From Flavivirga algicola (GTDB lineage Bacteria > Bacteroidota > Bacteroidia > Flavobacteriales > Flavobacteriaceae), in NCBI RefSeq assembly GCF_012910715.1, contig NZ_JABBHF010000001.1, positions 69,170-133,169 of the forward strand: a stretch of 64,000 bases of DNA. Reading direction: 5' to 3'. A program made the translations under genes and the position numbers. Position 1 is the first letter of the stretch, and the number at the start of each line of letters is the position of its first letter. The notes beneath the pieces were generated by a model. That model did not search any database. It was not told where the DNA came from and saw only the letters and a list, made by a program, of their open reading frames with translations. Positions 31,701-40,609 of the stretch are shown here, in pieces.

Positions 31701-34700
31701 CATTTTTATTAAGAATTTCAGCTAAGACGTCTTCTATATCTTTTCTTAATTGTGTCTTATCTTGCGGAAACAAATACTTACGTAATGCTTGTAAAGCGGT
31801 AGGGTCTGCCCCTGTACTATGTCGGGGGGTGTATATTTCTACGTTTCTATATAACAAACTATAGCGCCAGGGCCTATTTTCAGTATCATTTTCACCAATT
31901 TCTATAGGCTCATATGTGGACATTCCTTCAAAATCCCCTTGATCAATTTTAATCCAAATTTTATGTCCTTCCCATGTGGAATGGAATGTACCTGTTTTTC
32001 CAAAAACCGATGTATCAAAAGAGATAACACCATTTTTATTAGTGTTTAAATAGGCACATCGTATGATTTGAAATATCTTATCGGTAAATTCTGTATCTGT
32101 ATAGGCTCCTTCCTTGTCATCCTGAAACCAATACAATTTAAACCCTGGGGCATACATGGTTTTCCAGTCCATGTGGGTAAGTCTTGTTCCTGTGCCATAA
32201 TCCATCAAAAAGTCGGTTGCACCTTCTGGAGTTTTATAGGCCTCAAATGGATGTTCCAGGCCAAATACACCATGACCCAATTCGTGCGCAGCAATCCTTG
32301 CCTGATTTGAAGAGCCAAATACAAAACCAAACTGACTCTTCAGCGGCATAAATCCGTTTACATCGGCATTACTAACGGGCAGATCACTAATAAAAAGGTA
32401 GTAGGTATCACGGCTAACATTATTTTTTGATTTGTAAGCATCAATAATCTGCTTTTCTTCATTAGTGTAATATGATAGATGCCCGCTATCTCCCACATCC
32501 AGAAGACCATCAGCATTCCAAGCTTTATCTGGTAATTGTATTGCCTGAGCAACCTTAATGCTAAAGTTTACACCAGATTTATTATAGATATCATTAATCT
32601 TATCAGCGATTCCATTAGTTATCTTAGCGTTGTTTATTGGCACAAGAACCAGTTCTATATTCGACAATGCAGAACTCAAGTGAACCAAATTAAAAGTTCC
32701 AACTACCTTATGTTTGGTATTATCGCTTTTAGATGGTATGGTTGCAAAAATTTCCTGTATGGCGTAATCGAAAGTTTGTTTGATATTTAAGGTTGCTGCT
32801 TCTCCATTCCAATCTGCAGGTATTTTAATACCTTCTTTGGTTTTGAAAACAATATCATTCGTTTTATAATCACTATTTGTTATGTGTGCTACGGCCTTTA
32901 TAATATCATCGCCTTGTAGTTTAGAAATGGCCTTAAAAGGAATTGTATACGTATCATTTCCAGATTTTATGGTAGGGTATTCTGCAATAAGCTTATTGCT
33001 TTCAACTTCGGGCACATTATCATAAGAATAGATACCAGATCTAATAAAATCTACCCGAACACCGATATCTTCTAATTCATCTACCGAAGAACCTCCAGAA
33101 CCACCATTATCGGCAATCACAGGACCTCCAGGAGCCATTTCGCCCTGGCTGACACTGCCATCTTCAGAAACTGTATAGACGTCTCCATTACGATCTCTGA
33201 TAACCGTATCTTTTCCTCCAGGCAGATTCCCAACTTCCCCATTAGTACCTATAACTTCTATACCGCCATTTTCATTAGTTCTAACTTCTTCAATTTCAAA
33301 GTCTACTTCTACTGCCTTAATATCTCCTTGGTCTCCATATATTGTTTCTTTAGGATCGATATCTACGTCTACTACAATTTCTTCACCTTCTCCAAATTTA
33401 CCATCATGAACTGTAACAATTTCTCCTTGCGCCAGTTGATTCTCTGAATTCACCAAAACATTATCATACACTACGGCAAATCTTGCATATTTTAAATAGG
33501 GAATCTGCACAAATCCTTTTCCCGAAATAATACCATTAGACTGACTGGTTATATTGGTAAGCGTTACAATAAAATCACCTGCCGTAATGCGGTCGCCCGT
33601 TGTTAATCCTGGATGCGGATCACGATTCGTTATAGCTATCTTATCTGGGACAATACCACAATTGTAATTTGCAGTTTCATCTTCTTCTGTTTCCGTTGTA
33701 ATTTCCTGGATTTCTGTAAAATCACTTTCCTCGAATTTACATTTTGCAGCCACCTGATATTCGTAAGTCGTGCCTGGTTTTAAATGCCAAATCGTTGCCC
33801 AGGAGCTATTAGTTCTCATGGTAAACCATTCTGCGCCTGGTTTATTAGCTTCACGATAACGAATAATGTACTCTGAGTATAATGCAGGGTTTTCTTCCCA
33901 ATACACATTAATTTTAGAAGTTCCTTGTGGTTTTGCTGCTACCATATTTGGCAAACCACATGGTTCTGTTCTGGTGAACCAGAAAATTTCGCTATATCCA
34001 TCATTACGAAACAACCCTATTTCTTCGGCTCCTTGAAGGGCTTTGGCTTTTACCCTCCATGCATATTTTTTATTGCCTAGTAACAACGGTTGTGCAGGGC
34101 CATAAATAAAGGTTGTTGCTCTGGTTGTGGTTTGAAATATAGGAGGCAGACTTTGAAAAGCCGTCTGCGGATCTACATACCCATCCCAAACTTCAACAAT
34201 ACTTAATTCATACTCTACATTACTAACATTGATATGTCTTGGAGTCCACTGAAAAACGATATTCTCTACTGCTCCAGGAGTTATGTTGTTTTTATTTAAA
34301 GGCAGATTTAATAAAGGCGGTTCATTACTAAAAATAAACGTTGTCTGGCATGTTTTTGAAGACAAACGGTTTCCTGTATTAAAATCGAATACTTCAAAAC
34401 AAAATTGATAACTACCTTCGGGTATAGTATTCCTATAAACATTTGGGTTAATCCCTTGAATGTTTTGAAACTCGAAATATGGAGCCAATTGGGTGTTATC
34501 AAGCCTTAATGGTACTCCGCCAGAAATAAATAAGGGCGTTGCTCCTATGACTAGGTCGTTACTTTGAAAATTAATACCATGACCTTCAAAATAAACCTTT
34601 AACCTTATTCGCCTGTCAATTATTGTAATATCATTAAGAGCAAGTTGCAAGTTAATTGGGCTATTAATAGTAGCGACATCGGCATAATTATAAAAATTTA

Positions 34701-34809
34701 CTGGTGCTGGCGGATTAATCTGAGGAATAACCTGGATAGGAAACTGTTGTGCCAAACTCAAATAGCAACCAACAAATAAGTAACAAAGAGCAATGAATAA
34801 CTTTCTCAT
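28759..34809 (-). CDS. TANFOR-domain protein with zinc-protease motif and kinase-like C-terminus
   Basis: The protein has 2016 residues. After the signal peptide (LFVGCYLSLAQQ) comes a TANFOR-type domain (QFPIQVIPQINPPAPVNFYN, then DNTQLAPYFEF, to about residue 170). Fn3-like repeats follow to about 375, then further beta-rich sequence and a Gly/Asp-rich linker (about 500-580). HELGHGVFGLEH at about 840-851 is a complete HExxHxxGxxH zinc-protease motif, followed by MDYGTGT as a possible Met-turn. A long helical section comes next. A hydrophobic, Gly-rich patch (about 1560-1600) resembles the pre-toxin segments of polymorphic toxins. The last 230 residues look like a protein-kinase fold: VVFKYD, VIGMERITGYNI, LIEDINLGDFIL, VMIDM. 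It lies two bases after the barrel gene. The kinase assignment is my inference. Confidence 0.8.
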   Translation of the reverse strand: MRKLFIALCYLFVGCYLSLAQQFPIQVIPQINPPAPVNFYNYADVATINSPINLQLALNDITIIDRRIRLKVYFEGHGINFQSNDLVIGATPLFISGGVPLRLDNTQLAPYFEFQNIQGINPNVYRNTIPEGSYQFCFEVFDFNTGNRLSSKTCQTTFIFSNEPPLLNLPLNKNNITPGAVENIVFQWTPRHINVSNVEYELSIVEVWDGYVDPQTAFQSLPPIFQTTTRATTFIYGPAQPLLLGNKKYAWRVKAKALQGAEEIGLFRNDGYSEIFWFTRTEPCGLPNMVAAKPQGTSKINVYWEENPALYSEYIIRYREANKPGAEWFTMRTNSSWATIWHLKPGTTYEYQVAAKCKFEESDFTEIQEITTETEEDETANYNCGIVPDKIAITNRDPHPGLTTGDRITAGDFIVTLTNITSQSNGIISGKGFVQIPYLKYARFAVVYDNVLVNSENQLAQGEIVTVHDGKFGEGEEIVVDVDIDPKETIYGDQGDIKAVEVDFEIEEVRTNENGGIEVIGTNGEVGNLPGGKDTVIRDRNGDVYTVSEDGSVSQGEMAPGGPVIADNGGSGGSSVDELEDIGVRVDFIRSGIYSYDNVPEVESNKLIAEYPTIKSGNDTYTIPFKAISKLQGDDIIKAVAHITNSDYKTNDIVFKTKEGIKIPADWNGEAATLNIKQTFDYAIQEIFATIPSKSDNTKHKVVGTFNLVHLSSALSNIELVLVPINNAKITNGIADKINDIYNKSGVNFSIKVAQAIQLPDKAWNADGLLDVGDSGHLSYYTNEEKQIIDAYKSKNNVSRDTYYLFISDLPVSNADVNGFMPLKSQFGFVFGSSNQARIAAHELGHGVFGLEHPFEAYKTPEGATDFLMDYGTGTRLTHMDWKTMYAPGFKLYWFQDDKEGAYTDTEFTDKIFQIIRCAYLNTNKNGVISFDTSVFGKTGTFHSTWEGHKIWIKIDQGDFEGMSTYEPIEIGENDTENRPWRYSLLYRNVEIYTPRHSTGADPTALQALRKYLFPQDKTQLRKDIEDVLAEILNKNEFEDKDFEKIKSVANCGVQYLTAKQRFQIISKIVKSVNITEYYEDLILDLFETSPLEDATNYYDAFLGYFLEEDAEVLKELFADIDDAGVGVLWKGREHNYTRFINALANVTSKLDKDAKKWQIVNHIINNDYGDMEDVEKNGITMILGAMDEHAEIADKVPAISELFINMLEDDHCEALKDYKIVFEIATFRNSNRELFASFTQSESTVLLNNEKIWGVRGKARFSWVRPVGFKIKELDGGKLEIKESELGNYYAWSGFLNEDQNSHIKELLKTNPPRYFQIFLDQLSKHFKSALGTNNKFWDNVTSIDCNNRKTIVEHINANENSKSLKNVNKDLRLELLVKMFECNWFGVSNTDAFYKNAEDVLTKLVSSFDPSDNSILITIENKIGLDKIYDKLSGEQLSEFFVWAGNQIVSSEHFKESAPLEILKEDGAFISKDEILKLEADLFSFQNFSAKISDKTKITTGLGTLDYRQMVLVYVEGSFTFLDKKYKKGDVLYMPLIQAFAMSNSNSNIALSKGAWFAFDVASFAVGIGSVGVLIKVGNTVRKVVVSSDLIGSSVGMLANALNDDAISEDMRFKINMLTLVACLPQIATISKRFDNIITELDDQIDQARGLNATSREVLEEHLEKIAEKIGTDALKQVDVITSDSNKKLSDVIEYKYEDPNGEFLDISLQEIHESIQKLIQESELPEFIKLELAEVGDYKGLKSLIGGHSEILFNMVSSSNKELVDYAMFLIKGRKEEVFDHKTYKYLVAEAQKVFKLTPVKVTPRTNDGGFRGAFFDGELNGNPVVFKYDLHHKENSINEMEKILIDLKPYGAPDYYGRFRVQLEDGTWREVIGMERITGYNIKKIKERLSKGEDLDIDNIGFTEVTSMHLKAIDDIENKLLRDGNRLIEDINLGDFILTNNPDRPIVMIDMLLESGTSLHQGLITSGSKKTIREVIEELIEKTVRTSNTTPNFSKKLEGLRSKLNELKPNCK

Positions 34810-34811
34810 AA

Positions 34812-37328
34812 TTATCTTCTGTTTATATATTTTAATTCGACCTTATCTTTATCTGTGTATGTTTTAGACTTCATGTTATAATGTGCTATTATTTTGGTAA
34901 TGATATATAATTGCACCTTTGGTTTTGGATCATCTCTATCCCACATTCGGAAAATATTGTCCTTTTCCTCTTCCATGACTTCTGTAAGGAACTTATCCGG
35001 TTTCTGTAGATCTTCAATAACCTTATACTTTTCTATGTACTCTAACATCCACCTATGAGCTATAAGCTTATCTAAGGCGACCTTTTCATCAAATTTTAAA
35101 TCTTTAAATTTTTTCTGTAGTTCTTCAGGTTTATTCTTTCTTTCTTGTTCAGAAAGTTTAAATAACTCATGATTGTCTACTTCAATTTTTGCTTTTACAA
35201 ACTCGCCTTCAAAAGCTTCATCCAATCGGTACATATCTACTTTTAGCTCTAAAAGTGTGTTGAAAATCAATTCATGATATTGGGCCAAAAAATCTTCATA
35301 GCTGTAAAGTGCTTTTAAAAAATCAAGAGCCTTAGGCCTATATATTCTAGTATTTCTCTCCTGAGCAGCAATTAGGCGAAGCATTTTCAATTCCTCTTTT
35401 TTATATGCTGGTATAAAATCAAACCTTGAGTGGCGCTGTAAGCTATATAATTGATCGTTTATCTGAGGCAATGTCCCTTCATATAAAGAATCCCTGTACT
35501 TAAAGCTTATCCATTGTCCCTTCTTCTCTTTAGGAGCTTTCTTTTTTTCCTTTGGTTTTGCTCCAGGGAATTTGATCTTTGGCACCTTAATTTTATCGAG
35601 TATGTAGTTATAACCCAAAATAGCCGTAAACTCAACTTGAGAGCTGGCATTATTTTTTCTATACTGAGTTAATAAATTAAGGTTGAAATTGTGCTTTTTC
35701 TTTAAACTGTAATTTCCTCCCAACCTGAGGTTAGCTACTTCAGACTGTTTCTTACTGTCTACATGGCTCTGATTATAACTTAAAGACCCAGAAGTTCGGA
35801 GTGATTTATCAAAGAAAGACTTATTAGCTGAAAGTATCGGACCATATGTAGTACTGGTAGCGCCTCCAACTTTACTGTAGCTTACATTTACCGAACCAGA
35901 TACAGTAAACTGAGATGCTGGATACCCCAAGGAATATGCAACATTACCATTGTAAAAATTTGATGTCCCATTTTCTACAACATTACCTCCTTGCTTGTTT
36001 ACAGCGTTATTTAAAGATCCGTTAAAAGAAATATTTTGATTATTGGTTTCTGTATTTTTTAATAGGTAATTAATATTTATATTGGTGTTCTGGGATATTT
36101 GTTGAAAATTCAACGTATCTAGATGATCAAACTGAGATACTTCATTGATATAATCGAATTGATTTTTAATATTGGTATACGACTGAAAATTAGAATATGC
36201 CGTTGATATTGTAAGTTTTTCTGAAGCGTTATAATTTACATTAACAGCTGTTACCACTCTTTGCAGTTGAGAACTTTTGGTATTCTTAAGATCGTCTCTT
36301 TGTATCCCCCCGTTAACGGTTATGTTTACTTTATTATCAAAGATATTTTGGTAGGCATTTACCGTAAAATTTTCTAAATCATTGTTAAAAAAATAAGCGC
36401 CCAAAGTTCGATACTCGGGATCAATATATTCATAGCCCACACCAAGAGACCCACTTCCTACTGGATAGTTAAATGACACATTATAGGCCTTATAGGTGGA
36501 CGTTGTGACGTTTGTATCCATTAATAAAGCAAATAAACCACCCTGTTCCCCTTCTTCGGTCGCGTTTAGGTTTTCGGTAATAGAAGAAGTAGCTCCTTCA
36601 ATTTGGATCTCTCCTTTTTCAAAAACCTTGATGCCCCCTTCAATACTTAATACCACATTTTCTTTTGCCTGTAATTCCAGTTCTGCAGGAACTGGATTTT
36701 TAATAGAGTTTTCTTCGTCTTTGGCCTTAAATAAAATAAGGGCTATTCTTGTTTTTTCATTGTCGTAACCAGCCTTGAAACCATATCCCATTCGTTTATA
36801 AGCTGGTGTGGATTCTGAAGCTTCTGCATCATACTCAGACTGCTTTAATAGCCTTCCATACATAGCACTTAACTTCCACTTTCCAGCAGGGGTTAAATCA
36901 AAACCAACCCCGGTGAACTGATGTCCGTTTAATGTATATGGTGAAAATGTCATATTTACATCTCCAATATGGACGGTAGCCCATTTATATGAAGGATGGA
37001 TACTTAACCTATTAAACGAAAAAGGGTTGCTGCTGTTAAATTTTTGGTTTGAATAGGAAAATGAAAACGGTATATTATACACATTGCTAATATTTAAGTT
37101 CACGTTTCCATTCAAAAAATAAGTAAAGGGCTCTCTATTGGACTTGCCTTCATAAAAAACAGAGTTCGCCGACACACCTCCTGTTAATCTAAAAAGTTTT
37201 GCTTTCCCTATTTGTCCCAAATCCTGTGCTGTAACGTAGCCAGATATCATCATTAATATCCATGACAAAAAAAACTTTGTTAAATGTTTCCCATAAAGCT
37301 TGTCTGTATTAAAATCTGTTATCGACAT
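34812..37328 (-). CDS. Outer-membrane beta-barrel protein with charged helical C-terminus
   Basis: The 838-residue protein has a signal peptide (LSWILMMISGYVTAQD, preceded by an unusually long N-region). Residues about 30-575 are alternating beta strands typical of an outer-membrane barrel (FSFSYSNQKF, VGYEYIDPEY, SLSYNQSHVD). A Lys/Pro stretch (GAKPKEKKKAPKEKK, about 580-595) follows. A charged, mainly helical domain of about 230 residues ends the protein. I see no TonB box and no PorP/SprF signature. It is the first gene of the train and the TANFOR gene begins two bases later, so a channel or anchor for the downstream exported proteins is a fair inference. Confidence 0.8.
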   Translation of the reverse strand: MSITDFNTDKLYGKHLTKFFLSWILMMISGYVTAQDLGQIGKAKLFRLTGGVSANSVFYEGKSNREPFTYFLNGNVNLNISNVYNIPFSFSYSNQKFNSSNPFSFNRLSIHPSYKWATVHIGDVNMTFSPYTLNGHQFTGVGFDLTPAGKWKLSAMYGRLLKQSEYDAEASESTPAYKRMGYGFKAGYDNEKTRIALILFKAKDEENSIKNPVPAELELQAKENVVLSIEGGIKVFEKGEIQIEGATSSITENLNATEEGEQGGLFALLMDTNVTTSTYKAYNVSFNYPVGSGSLGVGYEYIDPEYRTLGAYFFNNDLENFTVNAYQNIFDNKVNITVNGGIQRDDLKNTKSSQLQRVVTAVNVNYNASEKLTISTAYSNFQSYTNIKNQFDYINEVSQFDHLDTLNFQQISQNTNININYLLKNTETNNQNISFNGSLNNAVNKQGGNVVENGTSNFYNGNVAYSLGYPASQFTVSGSVNVSYSKVGGATSTTYGPILSANKSFFDKSLRTSGSLSYNQSHVDSKKQSEVANLRLGGNYSLKKKHNFNLNLLTQYRKNNASSQVEFTAILGYNYILDKIKVPKIKFPGAKPKEKKKAPKEKKGQWISFKYRDSLYEGTLPQINDQLYSLQRHSRFDFIPAYKKEELKMLRLIAAQERNTRIYRPKALDFLKALYSYEDFLAQYHELIFNTLLELKVDMYRLDEAFEGEFVKAKIEVDNHELFKLSEQERKNKPEELQKKFKDLKFDEKVALDKLIAHRWMLEYIEKYKVIEDLQKPDKFLTEVMEEEKDNIFRMWDRDDPKPKVQLYIITKIIAHYNMKSKTYTDKDKVELKYINRR

Positions 37329-37896
37329 TTTTCTCTAATACCAAGTATTAATGATCCTTTTTAATTATCCTTTCTTCTCTAAATAGAAACTAGTATGACA
37401 ATTATTCAAGGGTCAAAATTAGGTCAAATCGATGTTGAAAAATCCACTGTTTTCAGTGAAATTTTACTACATCAAGAAAAATTATAGGTTTTGAAAAATG
37501 CTTCGCTTATCCCTTTTATAAGTTCTCTTTACCAACAACTAACCGTTTGATGATAACAAAGATGTTTTATATGACAAATTATAAAAGCTAATTCGGGATT
37601 ACCATTTTTTTAATCTGGAGCGAACGCTGTATGTGCTAATAAAGTATACGTTTTTAGCCTGTTCTTCTTTTTCCACAAAAAACATGTCTCAAAAGAAACG
37701 CAGCTAAAAAAACAAACCCTTTAAAACTAAGTTTTAAAGGGTTTGTTTTTTACAAGATATTAGATGTATTACGTGCATCATTTTTTAGCCATAAAATCAA
37801 TTTACAGTTTTCTAAATACCACCTGAACCATATTATTTTTCTTTAATCAAAGAATTAAGCATGCCTTAAGGTAATTTAGAGTGACATCAAAAAATG
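37329..37896. other. Gene-free interval upstream of the surface-protein train
   Basis: No gene is visible. On the minus strand TAATTTTG (37421-37414) fits the -7 consensus about 86 bases before the barrel gene, without a clear -33 partner. The small hairpin CACTGttttCAGTG lies at 37446-37459. A strong terminator occupies 37707-37751. Confidence 0.4.
37707..37751. terminator. Strong hairpin terminator after the MORN-like gene
   Basis: Arms of 21 bases centred on CAAACCCTTTAAAAC and GTTTTAAAGGGTTTG are perfect complements around a TAA loop, with A and T runs at both ends. It lies about 145 bases downstream of the MORN-like gene on the minus strand and insulates the surface-protein train from it. 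Confidence 0.8.
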
Positions 37897-38673
37897 TTAT
37901 TTATTTTTCTTTGGTTTATTAAATAGCTTTTTAAAAAAGTTTTTTTTAGGAGCCTTACTTCTGTTTATAGAATCTAGTTTCTTTTGTTCTTTTCTCTTTA
38001 ATTTGTCTTTTACTCTTTTTATAGAATCATTGCGTTTTTTAAGAGATCTCTTTAATTTTAATTTCACCCTATTAATGGAATCATGCTTCCGCTTCGCTTT
38101 TCTATCAGCTTTTATTTGAACTTTTTCGAGAGAATCTCTCTTTCGAAGTAATCTCTCCACAAGGTTTTTTGGTCGTTCTTTAAATTCAAAATCATTTTTA
38201 TGATATATGGTATCTTTTTTAACAAGATCAATCCAATAACCATCTTTTAAATTATTTTTATAGTTTCCTTTCTCAATTAAATTCCCCAATGAATCATAGG
38301 CTTTAAAATGGCCATTTCTATGCCCGTTAACCCACGCCTCGTTGGTCTTTAACTTTCCATTTTTATACCATGTTTTCCAATCGCCAATTTTTAAGCCGAA
38401 GCTGAACGTGCCCTGCTCCACCAACTGATTGCCTTTATAGTATTTTAAATATTTTTTATGCAACACAAGCCCCCCAGAGGTAGACAACGATTGGTGTATT
38501 TCACCAGATTTGTACCAGTAATAGGTCTTGTTTTTATTAAAGTGATTCGTTTTTTTTAGAGATACGTAGCATTCAATATCAAAACCATTGTATCTAATGA
38601 CCTTTCTCTGCACATCGGAAGAAAAAGCAAAACACATTACAGAACATATTATAAGGCCTATGACTCTTTTCAT
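37897..38673 (-). CDS. Exported MORN-variant repeat protein with basic coiled C-terminus
   Basis: This 258-residue protein starts with a signal peptide (IGLIICSVMCFAFSS). The middle has YwqK/MORN-variant repeats: YWYKSGEIHQS, IGDWKTWYKNGKLK, NGHFKAYDSLGNLIEKGNY, KDGYWID. The last 90 residues are very basic and contain repeats of the form DSINRVKxKxKR (DSLEKVQ, DSINRVK, DSIKRVK, DSINRSK), likely a helix or coiled coil. Proteins with this repeat are often named after YwqK-family antitoxins, but nothing here shows antitoxin function. It stands alone between the mobile-DNA region and its own terminator. Confidence 0.8.
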   Translation of the reverse strand: MKRVIGLIICSVMCFAFSSDVQRKVIRYNGFDIECYVSLKKTNHFNKNKTYYWYKSGEIHQSLSTSGGLVLHKKYLKYYKGNQLVEQGTFSFGLKIGDWKTWYKNGKLKTNEAWVNGHRNGHFKAYDSLGNLIEKGNYKNNLKDGYWIDLVKKDTIYHKNDFEFKERPKNLVERLLRKRDSLEKVQIKADRKAKRKHDSINRVKLKLKRSLKKRNDSIKRVKDKLKRKEQKKLDSINRSKAPKKNFFKKLFNKPKKNK

Positions 38674-38877
38674 GGGATAAAATACTTAAATAGCTAAAGT
38701 ATAAGTAACTTAAAAAACTCTGTGAGGGTTTTACCTTATCAAAGTGAGGGTTTGTAATTTTTCATCACAGTTGTCACCACATAAAACAGTGACAGATATA
38801 ATTTCTAAAAAAATATTTCCCACAACTCCCTTATCAACAACAAGATATATTATAAACTTAAGAAAACTGTAAAATTA

Positions 38878-38947
38878 CCCCGCTGTTCCATAGTATGCGC
38901 TACCGCTAGCATTTGCTAGTGGCGTTTCGAGTAAGAAATAAAAAAAA
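38878..38947 (-). repeat. REP-like unit 1 (inverted copy)
   Basis: The unit starts with CCCCGCTGTTCCATAGTATG, then the hairpin CCGCTAGCA-TT-TGCTAGTGG (38903-38922), then a tail of the form GAGTAAGAAATAAAAAA. It is a near-exact inverted copy of unit 4 at 41406-41477. The 200 bases before it (38674-38877) hold no gene. Confidence 0.8.
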
Positions 38948-39313
38948 TGAGTCGTCCTAAAATAGGTTGACAGATTTTAATAAATTAAATCAAACCGATG
39001 AAGCTAGCTTCATCGGTTTTTTGTTGTGTATAAAATTAGGTGTTTTCATGTTAAGACTCAAATGTGGTCTTTTGTTATTGTAAATTTTGATAGATTCTTT
39101 TATTAGTTGTTCCAATTCCTTATTGCATTTATGAATCAAAAATTCCTGTTTTAAAATACCATTTACACGTTCAGCTAAAGCATTTTGGTAACAATCGTAA
39201 CCATCGGTCATCGAAGGTCTGACATTGTGTTTTTTTAATGCCTTTTGATATAAGGAAGCACAGTATTGCAATCCTCTATCAGAATGATGAATAAGTTCTT
39301 TTTTTGAGTTTCG
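38948..39313 (-). mobile_element. Truncated IS3-family element with the C-terminus of its transposase
   Basis: TGAGTCGTCCTAAAATAGG at 38948 looks like an IS3-group terminal repeat. The frame from 39313 down to the stop at 38990 encodes the last third of an IS3-type DDE transposase (OrfB). HHSDRGLQYCA holds the second catalytic Asp, NALAERVNGILKQE holds the Glu, and YNNKRPHLSLNMKTPNF is the usual end. The first two-thirds and OrfA are missing; the element is cut exactly where REP-like unit 2 starts. A hairpin (GATGAAGC-TA-GCTTCATC and T run) overlaps the stop and would terminate transcription. It is non-functional. Confidence 0.85.
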
Positions 39314-39405
39314 CCAGATGGCTCTAGTATGTCAAAGTAATGGCTACCGCTAGGATTTCCTAGTGGCGTTCCGAGTCAGCAGTCAAGAGTAAGAAAAAAT
39401 AGAAG
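39314..39405 (-). repeat. REP-like unit 2 with a compensated stem change
   Basis: The unit begins CCAGATGGCTCTAGTATG. The hairpin is CCGCTAGGA-TT-TCCTAGTGG (39347-39366): compared with the other units both partners of one base pair have changed, so pairing is kept. The tail GAGTCAGCAGTCAAGAGTAAG matches unit 5 in inverse orientation. Confidence 0.8.
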
Positions 39406-39455
39406 TTACTTCAGCGAATAAAAAAACTAGATAAAAAACTTTTCCATTTTATCAA

Positions 39456-40501
39456 TCAATAACTTTCTAGTTTACTATTTACCTTATCAATTTCTTTATC
39501 TATGTATGCCTGGGCATAATGTACATAGCGATTAAAAGAACTGCTGGCATAGCTATGCCCACTTATTTTACGAACCAGATGTTCTGGCATTCCTAATATA
39601 AGCAGTGTTGTAATAGCAGTTCTTCGCATCATATGAGAACTCATCTCGTCACAAAAGCGGATCTGCTTTTGCCTGACATTAATAGTCATATTTTTAGCTT
39701 TCCCTAAACGTTCCCTTGTCATATGTATAGGTTGCGTGTAACCTGCTTTTTCTCCTATTAGTTTTAAATTCCTATTAAAAATAAAGAGGCTCACATTTTT
39801 AAATATTGGAGTTTTTGATGATTTAGGCTTATAGTATTTATAAATTTCTGCAGCATAATTAGGTAGTTTTATAAAGCTATACGTTTTCGTTTTTTGCGAC
39901 TTTATTTTCAGGTACCAATCATCGTTTTGCTTTTCGAAGTTTTTATTGGTAAGTCTATTGATATCCGAAATACGCAACCCCGTAGTACAGCCAAAAATAA
40001 ATACATCTTTAGTACGTTTTATAGCAGGAGAAAGAGAGCGATCAAAATCTTTATCGTGTATTAAAAATTTCAGCTGCTCGGGTGAGAGTACCAAAATATC
40101 TATTTCTTCTTTACGGACATAGAATTGCTTTTGAAAATCGCCAGTTGGAATATTTTTGTCTTCCTTTAAATAATTAAAAAAGTCCGTATAATTTTGATGT
40201 TGGCTCCTACATAATTGTCATGACATCCCTTTTTGTATAGGAACTCCGTGTATTTTTTGTAAAACTTTTTCCAATAGTTTTTCTCTGAAATAAATTCCCT
40301 GACATTTAGCTTATAAACATCACATACACGAAAATCAAAATTGGTTTCCAGACAGAATTTAGCTAAATTATTAAATATATACCTATAATTATCGATAGTC
40401 CGTTTTGTGATTGTTTCACCATTTTTTTTAAGGTGTTTCCCTGTTTCGCTATCTCGGACAAATTGTTTAAATAATGGCAGGAGGTCCGTCGTTTTTTTCA
40501 T
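39456..40501 (-). pseudogene. Tyrosine recombinase broken by a one-base frameshift
   Basis: Two adjacent frames make one site-specific integrase of about 346 residues. The first (40501-40166) gives the SAM-like core-binding domain. The second, usable from about 40180 to 39456, gives the catalytic domain with TTGLRISD (Arg I), HMMRR (His-x-x-Arg), ISGH, and a Tyr candidate in FNRYVHY. They join in frame if one base is added to the A6 run at 40176-40181; the bridging sequence NYLKEDKNIPTGDFQKQFYV is intact in the other frame. It is either a recent natural mutation or a homopolymer sequencing error. It lies between REP-like unit 2 and the RAYT gene. Confidence 0.85.
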
Positions 40502-40609
40502 GAAGAACTATTAATAATTATATGTTACCATATAATAAATTTAATGGATTTATTGTGGTTTACAAATGGTTAAAAAGGAAAAAAATAAGTTGTATAGATT
40601 ATCATTCTT

